A stretch of 64,000 bases of DNA from Lachnospiraceae bacterium (GTDB taxonomy: Bacteria; Bacillota; Clostridia; Lachnospirales; Lachnospiraceae), in contig QXWW01000016.1 in the NCBI GenBank assembly GCA_009911185.1, positions 21,240 to 85,239 of the forward strand, in the 5' to 3' direction. This document shows positions 46,001-54,467 of this stretch, piece after piece. Position 1 is the stretch's first letter; each line of letters starts with the position of its first letter. The translations under genes and the position numbers were made by a program. Below the pieces are notes generated by a model. That model saw only the letters and a program-made list of their open reading frames with translations. It was not told where the DNA came from and ran no database searches.

Positions 46001-49000
46001 AGGCTTCTCATAGTCTCCTGTATAATTGCTCTCGTTTACCGCCTTGACAACAACTTTTGCCTCGCCGATCTTAATATTATCCTTGTACTCAATCTCATAA
46101 TCCTGTCCCTCTACCAAAGGAGTACGGATAATTCCGTCGGGTCCTTCCTTACTCCAGGTCACGCGAATGGCATTCTTCCCGGCGTCTGCAGGATCTTCCG
46201 AAATAAGCGGAAAGGTAACCGGTTCTCCCGTATAATCCATCTCGGTTTCCATTCCTGATATGGGCTGGATTTCATTATCAACTGTTTCGGCAGAAATCAC
46301 TCTCGGATTAATCTGAAACTGCATCTGGAAACTTCCCTTATAATTCCCTGTATAATTTCCGTTTTCATCCTGCCACGCTGTCACTGTCACAGTAGGATAC
46401 AACCGCTCTCTTGTTCCGTCAGAACCATCGCTATATTCATATACATTCGTATTGTTTCTGGCCGAAACCACGTAATCATATGTATCGCTGCCCGTATCGC
46501 CTTCATAAATCCAGGAAAGTTCGGTTCCTTTACAGCTTACCTGAAGCTGCGGTACGATTTTTTCCCCAGTGTACTCATATCCTTCTTCCACCAATCCCGT
46601 TACATCCAAATCCGGATCTTTGGAAACGCCCTCACTTTCTATGGCAGCGGAAAGATCTCTCTGTTCAATATTAAATTCTGCGCTCTTCTCACCGGTATAA
46701 TTCCCCGTCTCGATACCGTTTTCTGTCACAGGAAGGATCTTCATTGTTGCCGGCGTACCATTAATCGTAGCATTTTTATTATTTTCATAGACTGCAACAT
46801 AGTCTTGACCCTCTACCAGTTCAATGGGAACTTTCACACCGCTGGAGCGTGTAATGGTGTAAGTCACCTTATGTTCCGGAATGATTCCTTCGTCTCCGGA
46901 AGGACTGTACATACAGTCGCTTACTTCCAAACTCGTAGTATCCGCAGATAAGTCTCCCCGGATTTTAAACTCTTTGGTAATCTCACCGTCGAAATTTCCC
47001 TTTCCTTTGATCGTAATTTTGGCCGTGCCAATGGTATCGTTATTTTCATAGGAAACGGTATACTCTGTATCCGGAACTAACAGCCGCCGTTCCGGCGTAG
47101 TCGTTTCACCATTTAAACCTACTGCCGTATAGTAAACTTCCAGATTGGTCTGTACTACACGATCCGGATCAAACTGATCCATACCTACGCCTTCCGTCTC
47201 CTCTATCCGGTCAAGTATTACATCTTCTACCAGACCTTCTATCTCAATCTTACTTCCGTTATTGTACCCCTGCTCTTCTCCCGTCTTAATATTATAAGGA
47301 TCAATGGTATACTTAATCTCACGGCTTCCTGTATAGTTCTGCGTAGAGGCATGGATTACCAGCTTGCCGCTCTTTCCTTCTGTACTGACATTGATATTGT
47401 CTACATCTTCTCCTTCCGGCTTATCATCCACCCGGTAATGCACATCCTGTTCAAGTTGATTGCCATTATGAACAATTGACAACTCCGGTATAATCGGAAA
47501 ACCGGAATACGTATAATTTGTTTCTACACCGCTGATAATATATCCATTGGCTTCCAGATCAGCATCACTGAGATTCAGCGGAACAATTTCAAACTGCACT
47601 CCGCGCGCCGTATTAAAATAAAATCCCTGACCCGTAAATTCCGCCAAAGCTGTGCCCACATCCGTATTATTACTGCAGGTTACCGTATAATCATTGGACG
47701 TCAAAGCTCTCTTATTGAACTTTACATCTGCGTTAGCCGGAATAATAGGGTTACTGGTATACGTTTGGTCGGGAATACTTATCTCCGTATACGCACCCTC
47801 ATTTCCATAATCAGACAAATCCCCCTTAATTGTAAAATCAAAGGTTTTCGTTCCTGTATAATTTCCATTCGCCTGGTCAGCATTAATAATTACCTGTGCT
47901 CTTGACGCCGCTGAAGAAATCTCAGTATTTCTAACGAAACTGATTTTATAATCGACATCCTTAGTCAGTTCTACATCCATACCCGCATCCGTATTTCTAT
48001 ATATTACCGTCAGCTCAGGTTCAATCTTTTTATTTTCATATTTATAGAATATATCATCAGCCTGCATATCATGATAATCATAATTCATGTCAGGATCTCT
48101 CACAAGCAGAATTCCTCCTGCCTCAGTGATATTCCGCCGCACAATGGAAAAACGAATGGTATCCGTATCCTTATAATTGCCCTTGCCGGTAATGGTAACT
48201 TCAACCGTTCCCACATTCACATTATTCTTGCCATAATCCACATCATAATCTATGCCTTCGTTCAATATTCTGGCATTATGCCTAATCGTAATCTCCGGCT
48301 CAATAGGATTGCCTGTATACTGCTGCGGAGTAATAGGATCTATGCTTATCATCCTGTCTTTCAAACTACACTCTGTAATCGAAAAACTTCTTACAAATGT
48401 TCCTTTGTAGTCTCCGTTTCCCGTAATGGTAATAGAAGCCGTATTCGTTCCCACTTCCACGTTATTCGCATAATCCACTGTATAATCCGTACCTATTGTA
48501 AGAGAACGTCCATTTACCTTTACTCCCAGGCTCTTAAACGTGATGGGATCTCCTGTATAGGTCGCGCTGGCGTCTATCCCGGTTATATCCGTTTTTGCCT
48601 TCTCCATATCCAGCGGTTCAATATGAAACGTCTTATGAACACTCTCGCCTATAAAATTGCTATTGGCAGTAGCGCTCGCCCATACCGTTGCTTTGGTTGA
48701 TTCATCATCACCGGAAGCATGAAGATTATTATTATAACTCAGACGCGCTTCATAATCAGTTCCTGGAAGCAGCGTCTGTTCAGATCCATCTGCCTTTTCA
48801 TAAGTCAGACTAATCACTGGCGTCTTAGCGTTTCCATCATATATATAATCGGAAATAACGGCTGGGCTTATTTTTACTTTCGGATCATCCAGTTCCCGTT
48901 TCGCCACTGTATAGGGCATTCTGACCGGGTCGCCTCTCAGCTTTCCTCTCGGTGTAACCGTAACATAATGCTCTCCTGCCTGTACTGCAACGTCATGTGA

Positions 49001-50227
49001 AACGGTATAATCTGTCCCTTCCTTATACAACGTGCCATCTGCCGCATTTACTTCGACAGTCAGCTTATTATACTGATCTGTCCCATCGTATTTACAATTT
49101 TCCTTACCCTTTAAATTGATCATCTCAGCGGTAAGCCTGGCCGCTTCAATTTTAAACTGTACCACTTTGGTTCCATTATATTTCTTCTGTCCTATTAATT
49201 GAACAGTCGCCAGTTTGTCATTTGTAGTCTCATTAGTATTGTCAGTATATTTACCAAGCGTATAATCCTCGCCTCCCGTCAAAGGTCCCAGCTCCGGATC
49301 ATTTACCGTAATATCTTCATACTTAAGCTGAATTGGATTACCCGTATAAGACTGTGGTTTTATCTCGGCCGTAATTCCTTTTCCATTACTGTAAGTCTTA
49401 TTAATATCTTTGATAATGGAAAAAGTCTTTATTTTTTCAAGACCTGCATAATCCCCTTTTCCCGTTACAATTACTTCGGCAGTTTCATATGCGGCGGCAA
49501 TGTTATTTCTCCAGCTCACATCATACTGTTCAGTCGAAAGAGACACGCCGTTATATTTAACGTCTAATACGCCAGGTTTTATTTCCGTACCTGAATATGG
49601 CTTTCTGGCCCCCTCAACGTCAAAGGTAAGCAACTCCGGATCCAGTTTTTCAATGTCAAACTCTGCTGTTATAAAGCCTTGATAATTTCCCTTTCCGCTC
49701 ACTGTTACGGTACCTTTCCCATTCACAGCGGTAGCCACGGTATTATTCGTATACGCACATGTATAATCATTACCATCCAGTGTCTTATTATTCAAAGCGC
49801 TATCTGTCACAGTCACAGACGGAGAAACCGGAGTTGTTTCAGAAAGAATACGCTGAGGCTTAATCGCCGCTATCGTACAGTTGCTCATATCTCTTTTCTC
49901 TATAAGAAACGTACTCTCAGTATAATCCTGAGCATCTGTTTTGTTCGCCGCCCTTACAGTCGCCCAGCCGGCATTTGTATTATTCTGATAAGTTACAGTA
50001 TACAATGTTGTATCTGTAAGCACATTACCATCCAAATCTTCAAGAGTTATCTGAGGCTCTTGCGGCTCCCCATCATAAACGATACTATCAGGATTCAAAA
50101 CGTTTATTTTATAATCACTGATAGTTACAGCCGCACGCACTGTAAAGCCGGAAAGATCTATCATTCCTGCAATCATGCAGACGCTTAGAGCCAGCGCCAT
50201 AATTCTTCTGGCAAATAATTTGTACAT
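43094..50227 (-). CDS. giant secreted protein with ~24 Ig-like (MBG-type) repeats and C-terminal FN3-like domains
   Basis: A 2377-residue protein. A signal peptide (FARRIMALALSVCMIAGMI, cleavage near VRA-A) is followed by about 24 repeats of 75-115 residues by my manual parse. Each has the pattern YTGxPIxPxVxV, DYxVxYxNNxxxGTAxITIxGKGNYxG and a closing F-I strand. The repeats are diverged and so are not a recent expansion. Two fibronectin III-like units and a Lys-rich end (VKSVTAKK) finish the chain. There is no LPxTG-like signal or transmembrane helix, so it is either released or wall-bound through the basic end. It is the first gene of the operon with the sortase and LRR protein. Probable role: adhesion or matrix. 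Confidence 0.85.
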   Translation of the reverse strand: MYKLFARRIMALALSVCMIAGMIDLSGFTVRAAVTISDYKINVLNPDSIVYDGEPQEPQITLEDLDGNVLTDTTLYTVTYQNNTNAGWATVRAANKTDAQDYTESTFLIEKRDMSNCTIAAIKPQRILSETTPVSPSVTVTDSALNNKTLDGNDYTCAYTNNTVATAVNGKGTVTVSGKGNYQGFITAEFDIEKLDPELLTFDVEGARKPYSGTEIKPGVLDVKYNGVSLSTEQYDVSWRNNIAAAYETAEVIVTGKGDYAGLEKIKTFSIIKDINKTYSNGKGITAEIKPQSYTGNPIQLKYEDITVNDPELGPLTGGEDYTLGKYTDNTNETTNDKLATVQLIGQKKYNGTKVVQFKIEAARLTAEMINLKGKENCKYDGTDQYNKLTVEVNAADGTLYKEGTDYTVSHDVAVQAGEHYVTVTPRGKLRGDPVRMPYTVAKRELDDPKVKISPAVISDYIYDGNAKTPVISLTYEKADGSEQTLLPGTDYEARLSYNNNLHASGDDESTKATVWASATANSNFIGESVHKTFHIEPLDMEKAKTDITGIDASATYTGDPITFKSLGVKVNGRSLTIGTDYTVDYANNVEVGTNTASITITGNGDYKGTFVRSFSITECSLKDRMISIDPITPQQYTGNPIEPEITIRHNARILNEGIDYDVDYGKNNVNVGTVEVTITGKGNYKDTDTIRFSIVRRNITEAGGILLVRDPDMNYDYHDMQADDIFYKYENKKIEPELTVIYRNTDAGMDVELTKDVDYKISFVRNTEISSAASRAQVIINADQANGNYTGTKTFDFTIKGDLSDYGNEGAYTEISIPDQTYTSNPIIPANADVKFNKRALTSNDYTVTCSNNTDVGTALAEFTGQGFYFNTARGVQFEIVPLNLSDADLEANGYIISGVETNYTYSGFPIIPELSIVHNGNQLEQDVHYRVDDKPEGEDVDNINVSTEGKSGKLVIHASTQNYTGSREIKYTIDPYNIKTGEEQGYNNGSKIEIEGLVEDVILDRIEETEGVGMDQFDPDRVVQTNLEVYYTAVGLNGETTTPERRLLVPDTEYTVSYENNDTIGTAKITIKGKGNFDGEITKEFKIRGDLSADTTSLEVSDCMYSPSGDEGIIPEHKVTYTITRSSGVKVPIELVEGQDYVAVYENNKNATINGTPATMKILPVTENGIETGNYTGEKSAEFNIEQRDLSAAIESEGVSKDPDLDVTGLVEEGYEYTGEKIVPQLQVSCKGTELSWIYEGDTGSDTYDYVVSARNNTNVYEYSDGSDGTRERLYPTVTVTAWQDENGNYTGNYKGSFQMQFQINPRVISAETVDNEIQPISGMETEMDYTGEPVTFPLISEDPADAGKNAIRVTWSKEGPDGIIRTPLVEGQDYEIEYKDNIKIGEAKVVVKAVNESNYTGDYEKPFKIMASIEVVDQENPPLKYMELEYDEDVPYGIVNVYPEMIFEDYSGVLCGETNEPKILVEGEDFEIVTVENQGETADVSRNNQNVASKDDEDESKRPLVVIRGKDCYRGVIKRYYNIIPKDLSTDQGDITAEFIGSMSTEEYENAYIYTGEAIEPQIRVFNHGQLMVPNVDYVVADYVNNVDISTEENRAGVVIEAVEGGNYRGRKTLYFNIIRRTISGMEVTITGGPQIFNRQEQCPKIEVSYMDGIDRIVLSEEDYDVAYANNINAAAENIGEEAPVIIVTGKGDYEGEIRKNFTILPESFELAEGQEDDFEITAENAIYTGNPVTTTIEVKTKDGTLLVEGEDYDLGEYRDNINIGTGTISITGKGNYTGTRQVPFHIVPAEGKMQIEEIPDQIYSSLEITPKPQVSFKVENVEGVDDMEFLLTEGEDYELSYEDNIDAGTASITVTGTGNFPGTAKADFTILPKSICNDVTGDDGIASDMVLGEIEDQIYTGRGVTPDVELSLRRNQKEEEETEQKLVLNRDYTLSYTANVAVGTAGVTITGIKNYKGSVQTKFRILGTMNLATVGSIPIQQYTGSPLTPKPQISFAGTQLTENVDYTLEYANNVDRGTATITITGMGWYTGTRTITFDIARELSEETLVRGIAAAYTYNGGAITPAVRVEDSGNILTIGKDYQVSYGNNTNVGTATITITGINKYIGSKSVSFKIIPKNISRANVSAIAVQTYTGKDIKPEVQVENEGKILVSETDYKVSYEANKNPGTGRVVIRGNGNYTGLQTVNFSIIVPKVTGVKTSKYTASSITFSWTRNPIVKGYEIYNSKNKLQVRINKNSTTKATVKKLKAATVGTFKVRAFVVKGGRYHYSDFVSVKAGTAPKAASITSIKSKKSKQVVLKWKKVKGATTYQIYRSTSKKGKYTKIGSTRKISYTDKKAKGGKTYFYKIRTGRKNGSKTYYGGYSKVKSVTAKK

Positions 50228-50367
50228 AGTCTTCTCCTCCCTGTTTCATCTTCATCCTACATCCCAATAACGAATATATTATTAATCTTTTTCGGCATTT
50301 CCCGCCAAAAAAGTAATAGTAAAATATGATTTTCCTCTATTTTTTGTCTTTGTCCGTTTTCTATTAA

Positions 50368-50396
50368 AGTATAGCATAATCTTATTTTCAATACAA
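50368..50396 (-). promoter_or_regulatory. sigma-A promoter of the giant repeat protein operon
   Basis: On the minus strand TTGTAT, 17 bases, TATACT with an extended -10 TGC. It lies 141 bases before the start; the region between the two carries no gene. Confidence 0.65.
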
Positions 50397-50496
50397 TTAT
50401 TTCTTGCCACTGTTTCGGGTTTTCCTTAATGTTCCAGCCGCAGACCAATCTCTGATGAAACTGGTCTTTCCTTATAAATATATTATCCAGAACATA

Positions 50497-50540
50497 AAAA
50501 AGTGCAAAGCCTTTGGGAACTCCTTAGACCTTACACTTTT
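50497..50540 (-). terminator. terminator at the end of the RADAR operon
   Basis: Arms of about 12 bp (AAAAGTG-rich) separated by ~20 bases and followed on the minus strand by TTTTTTATG. It is 108 bases past the rdrD-like stop and upstream of the next operon's promoter. The remaining gap 50541-50648 shows nothing else. Confidence 0.65.
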
Positions 50541-50648
50541 ATTTACATATGCTGTCTTTTACATAGTATGTATAACATCGCTTATTTCTTCGAAATTACT
50601 TTCCTTATCTTTCCGTTATTCACGATCTGTAATCTATACAAACTCCAA

Positions 50649-51302
50649 TTAAATTTTCCATTCCTTACAATTTTTCATATCACTGAATATATCCATGAGT
50701 CCTTTCTCTTTTTCTTCCATATTGTGAACAAATTTCTCTTGATTCTTTCCCCATATCTCCAATATATTTTTCGCAAATTCCATTCTTTTATTCTCTGCGT
50801 TATACGGAACCATATCACTAACAAAACGCATCATCTCTATCTCCATCATATGTAATTGCCAGGAGTGCCTTGCCCATGTTTCCTGATATTTCTTAACATC
50901 CAGCCATTTCGAAAGGATACTGCTGAATAAAACCAGCAGAATGAACGCAAAACCGCTTTCCACAAGAACCAACGCCTTCGCACCGTTTCCGCAAAACAAG
51001 GTATACAGAAAATACGCGGCATAAATGACGCCAAACACTACCAAAAATATTATAAACAGATACTTAAAACAAAAATTCTTCGTTTTGTTATCTTCCTTTG
51101 CCTGGAGTGTATACTCATATGCCGGCTGGAACATGAAAAAGAACTGTTCCAATTTATCTTCCTCTGTTTCAGCTGACCATTTATCTTTCCATGCAGAATA
51201 GAGATTCCTTTTCTGCTCTTTCAATCTATTTTTTTTGACCTTGCGTTTCTGCTTCCTATCTTTTTCTTCCTCTGTCAACGAAGAGTTCATTTTTAACTGC
51301 AT
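50649..51302 (-). CDS. rdrD: SLATT-like two-helix membrane protein, candidate RdrD
   Basis: A 217-residue protein. A Lys/Glu-rich N-terminus is followed by two adjacent membrane helices (about 79-103 and 109-130) and a helix YQETWARHSWQLHMMEIEMM. This layout fits the SLATT family of two-TM effector proteins. In published RADAR systems the third gene encodes either a Csx27-like (RdrC) or an SLATT-domain (RdrD) membrane protein; the position directly after rdrB and the topology support RdrD. The start at 51302 follows an AAGGAGGAAG box, 14 bases after the rdrB stop; the frame is open further upstream inside rdrB without a ribosome site. Confidence 0.75.
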   Translation of the reverse strand: MQLKMNSSLTEEEKDRKQKRKVKKNRLKEQKRNLYSAWKDKWSAETEEDKLEQFFFMFQPAYEYTLQAKEDNKTKNFCFKYLFIIFLVVFGVIYAAYFLYTLFCGNGAKALVLVESGFAFILLVLFSSILSKWLDVKKYQETWARHSWQLHMMEIEMMRFVSDMVPYNAENKRMEFAKNILEIWGKNQEKFVHNMEEKEKGLMDIFSDMKNCKEWKI

Positions 51303-51316
51303 GTTCTTCCTCCTTC

Positions 51317-54300
51317 CTAAACGTCTTCCGCCTTTTCTTTTCTTTCCATATTCCACCAGAAACTCTGTTCGTTCCCCATCACCCGGATTCTGTCCAACCA
51401 TTCACAAATATCGTCCCTGCAGTATACCGGTCTGCCGGTTTCATCCCGCACAGATTCCAGCGCTCTTGCCATAAGTGCATATTCATTTTCCAGAGAGGTA
51501 CTAAAAACACCCTGATCGTCTGTATTAATAGACACAGGCAATTGGGGACAGTCTTTGAGCTGTTTGAAATCATGGACCAATCCTTTATTATAAAATTGTA
51601 TAATCGGATGCTTTTCATATTGGCGAAACGTTCCAATTAAGTAATTGGAGGAGGGATTCGTTTCTATGGCGATTCCTCTTTCTGCAATCTCCCTCTGCAT
51701 TAATTTCTGAATTGCCGCAACCGCTTCCACATAGATATCTGAAACTAAAATTTCTTTGGTCTTCTCTCCCTCCTTTCTTACCCCTTCATTAAAATGATAC
51801 ATATAATACAAGAAAGCCGCCTCTGGCATCTCTCTTTTTTGAAAATCCTTTAAATAATGAAAATTCACCCGAAATTCTTCCTGTCTCCCTAAGTAATAAT
51901 TTTCATAAAAATATCCCCTTTCATAGGATTCCGGGTCGTCTCCCCGAAGCTGCCATGCGTAATAATAATTGAAAATTCCAAAATCCATCTGCCTTATATT
52001 TTTTTCATAATCTTTCTTGTACTTCTTTTTCAAAAATTCCTGGTAAATCTCATTGATTTCTGTCTGACTCATATTTCTTCTGTAAATGCGCCCAAACATA
52101 ATCTCATACTCTCCCTCAATCCAGTCTTTTAAATTTTCAAATCCATGAATATCATACTGAACCAGTTTTTGAAAGATCCAAACCAAATTGTCAAGATAAT
52201 CCTGCACCGGCAAAGCGATCCGATTTCCTTTCCCCTGATACCATTCCCTGACATTAACTCCCAGAGCAAGCGCATGTCCCAATCTGTCTCCAGACTCCAA
52301 ATTTAAAAACAAAATCGCTTCTTCCATTGCCCGCAGCCCATCCGCCAGATCCAGAAAATCCTCCCCCACATGATAGGTGGCGCCCAATTGCGGAAGTTTT
52401 CTCAGATCGCCGTCTGAATAATATCTGTGCCGGTGGTTTTTAAGATAACGGAACACCGACGCAAACACTTCCGGACGGCACCCAATTTCACTGGCAGCCG
52501 CATCGATGCCAAGAACCCGCCGCCCCACGATGGGCCATTTTTCCCTTAAGCCTGTCAAGGCGTACGCCTGCCTCTCTATAAGCTTTCTCCTCTGATAATG
52601 CCGGCAATGTATAAGACCTGTACTTTCTCTCGTTTCATCATGCTTCTTTAAAAAATGCACTGTGTAAAACAAGTCGTTCTCCCTGGTATCATCCAAAAGT
52701 AACATGCTGTCCAATTCCTGAATCCGCCTGCACATGTCTTCCGTATTGTTTTCTGGTGCAATTCTGACCTCTATTTTGCGGATATTTTTTGAAACCAGGC
52801 TATTGGAAACTGCATGTCTGGTAAATTCTTTTTTGTAAATATCATCTGATAGCAAATCTCCCTTTCGTTTCTGATACAGACTGAAATTCTCAAACCCAAC
52901 GTTTTGATTCGATTGAATCAGCTCTGACCGTATACTTTCTCTTATCAGCAAATAGGCATAAAACAAATTAAAATACTTTTGGTATTGCATATCATTTAAG
53001 TATACTTTGCGCAGCATGACATACATCAGCCACCGCTCCCCGGAAAAAATATAATTATCCGCTTCCTCATCAGAGCCTTTAAACTTTAAATGCGCTAAAA
53101 TATAATCTAAGCTTTTATAACTGCGAACATGTTCAAAGTCACCCAAACGGTATACATCTATCAGGGCCTGCAAAGAATCCTGTTCACAGATAAGTTTTTC
53201 CGGCTCTTTGAGCAGCTCCTTTACATTCTGTAAAGTCTTATTCTCCCAGATACTCTCATAGACGCCTTCATCTGCAAAAAGTTTTCTCAGAACTTCAAGA
53301 TCCGCCTTGCCAGCCAATAAAAACAATTTAAAAAATAACTGCGACAATGGTATTGATACGTTATTTTTTATCACTCTGACGACCTGAGACTTATCCAGCA
53401 GGCAGTCTCCTGCTGAACTGTCCAGAATTTTGCGCAATATCGAATTTAAGTTCCAGACCTCTTGCCAATCGGGCGGTACACCGGCACAACTTTCTATTAC
53501 ATATAGAACACTCTCCCGAAACGTAGCATAATTCCATTGGCCGGACAAAGCATTCTCTTTCCGCCCTTCCTTTCTGTCCGCGTAATGCTGCATACTGCCT
53601 GACAAAACCCTATCTCTAATTATAACTGCCGCCTCTTCTGTAAGACACGGTTCTTCTCCATATTGCTTGTATTGAAAAACAGGAAACGCGATATCTTTTT
53701 GAATATCTAACAGCGCTACCTCGTATCTTCCCATTTTCAGACGCTTTTCACAGACTTTGCAGTATAACAGCAAGCGGATCAGGGCCGCCTGCATATACTT
53801 TGCCTGAAAAGATTTCTCCATATATGCGCTGGTATAAGCTACGTTTGTGTACCTTCGTTTTTTGTCATAGGCACGCAGATATTCTCCCAGCTTGGAAACA
53901 TTCACATTATTCATAAGGCTCAGCCAGGAAATCTGAAAGATGGGGGCCGCTCCATTCAAATGAAAATGATTTTCAGAAATTCCCCGGCGGACAACCGCAT
54001 TGATTTGCGCATTGTCATGATCTATTACAGACTTCCATGCAAAACCGCGCATTCTCATCTGATCATGAGTCAATTCTCCGGCAAAAAATGCCGTTACCAG
54101 CAAATCCTGGCTTAATTCCGTAGTTATTTTTCTCCAGGCCAGCAACCGCGAGTACCGGCAGCGCACCTCATTATTCCGTATTAGCAAAAATTCCTGAGCG
54201 TAATAGAACAAGGGTTCAAATACGCTCAGTCCTCCCGAGATTCTCCGTCCCTTCCTTTTCGCTCCCTCGCGAAAAACATCCAGAAAATATTTTAAAAGAT

Positions 54301-54457
54301 TACCAGATTCAATTTCGCTATAACGAAACACATATGCCGTTGTCATACTCAGAAACTCTTTCTGGTCAAAGTCCATACTTTTTATTTTATCTTCGATTAC
54401 CTTCTGAATCGGAATCCTTTTATAGAACAATTCAATAATTGTCTCCAAATTATCCAT
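51317..54457 (-). CDS. rdrB: RADAR adenosine deaminase RdrB (long form)
   Basis: A 1046-residue protein with a complete set of adenosine-deaminase active-site motifs: metal ligands H164 and H166 (ENHFHLNGA), H696 and catalytic E699 (TYHVGED), H728 (GDRLGHALALG), ETNPSSN, and D980/D981 (INTDDQGVFST). RdrB deaminates adenine nucleotides or RNA after phage infection, according to published RADAR work. Here ~530 residues separate the HxH from the next His, against ~200 in ordinary adenosine deaminase, so there is a large insertion. The start at ATG 54457 follows AGGGG with 7-base spacing; the adjacent GTG at 54460 is possible. It lies only a few bases after rdrA. Confidence 0.9.
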   Translation of the reverse strand: MDNLETIIELFYKRIPIQKVIEDKIKSMDFDQKEFLSMTTAYVFRYSEIESGNLLKYFLDVFREGAKRKGRRISGGLSVFEPLFYYAQEFLLIRNNEVRCRYSRLLAWRKITTELSQDLLVTAFFAGELTHDQMRMRGFAWKSVIDHDNAQINAVVRRGISENHFHLNGAAPIFQISWLSLMNNVNVSKLGEYLRAYDKKRRYTNVAYTSAYMEKSFQAKYMQAALIRLLLYCKVCEKRLKMGRYEVALLDIQKDIAFPVFQYKQYGEEPCLTEEAAVIIRDRVLSGSMQHYADRKEGRKENALSGQWNYATFRESVLYVIESCAGVPPDWQEVWNLNSILRKILDSSAGDCLLDKSQVVRVIKNNVSIPLSQLFFKLFLLAGKADLEVLRKLFADEGVYESIWENKTLQNVKELLKEPEKLICEQDSLQALIDVYRLGDFEHVRSYKSLDYILAHLKFKGSDEEADNYIFSGERWLMYVMLRKVYLNDMQYQKYFNLFYAYLLIRESIRSELIQSNQNVGFENFSLYQKRKGDLLSDDIYKKEFTRHAVSNSLVSKNIRKIEVRIAPENNTEDMCRRIQELDSMLLLDDTRENDLFYTVHFLKKHDETRESTGLIHCRHYQRRKLIERQAYALTGLREKWPIVGRRVLGIDAAASEIGCRPEVFASVFRYLKNHRHRYYSDGDLRKLPQLGATYHVGEDFLDLADGLRAMEEAILFLNLESGDRLGHALALGVNVREWYQGKGNRIALPVQDYLDNLVWIFQKLVQYDIHGFENLKDWIEGEYEIMFGRIYRRNMSQTEINEIYQEFLKKKYKKDYEKNIRQMDFGIFNYYYAWQLRGDDPESYERGYFYENYYLGRQEEFRVNFHYLKDFQKREMPEAAFLYYMYHFNEGVRKEGEKTKEILVSDIYVEAVAAIQKLMQREIAERGIAIETNPSSNYLIGTFRQYEKHPIIQFYNKGLVHDFKQLKDCPQLPVSINTDDQGVFSTSLENEYALMARALESVRDETGRPVYCRDDICEWLDRIRVMGNEQSFWWNMERKEKAEDV

Positions 54458-54467
54458 CACACATCCC

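Noticed and set aside
43031..50188. Many long open frames antisense to the giant repeat protein
   Set aside because: They recur with the repeat unit, have no ribosome sites or recognisable domains, and are mirror images of the biased repeat coding.
43094..50227. Possible DNA tandem repeat or CRISPR-like array
   Set aside because: The periodicity is at protein level (75-115 residues) with diverged DNA; there are no short identical repeats with uniform spacers. No CRISPR array was seen anywhere in the window.
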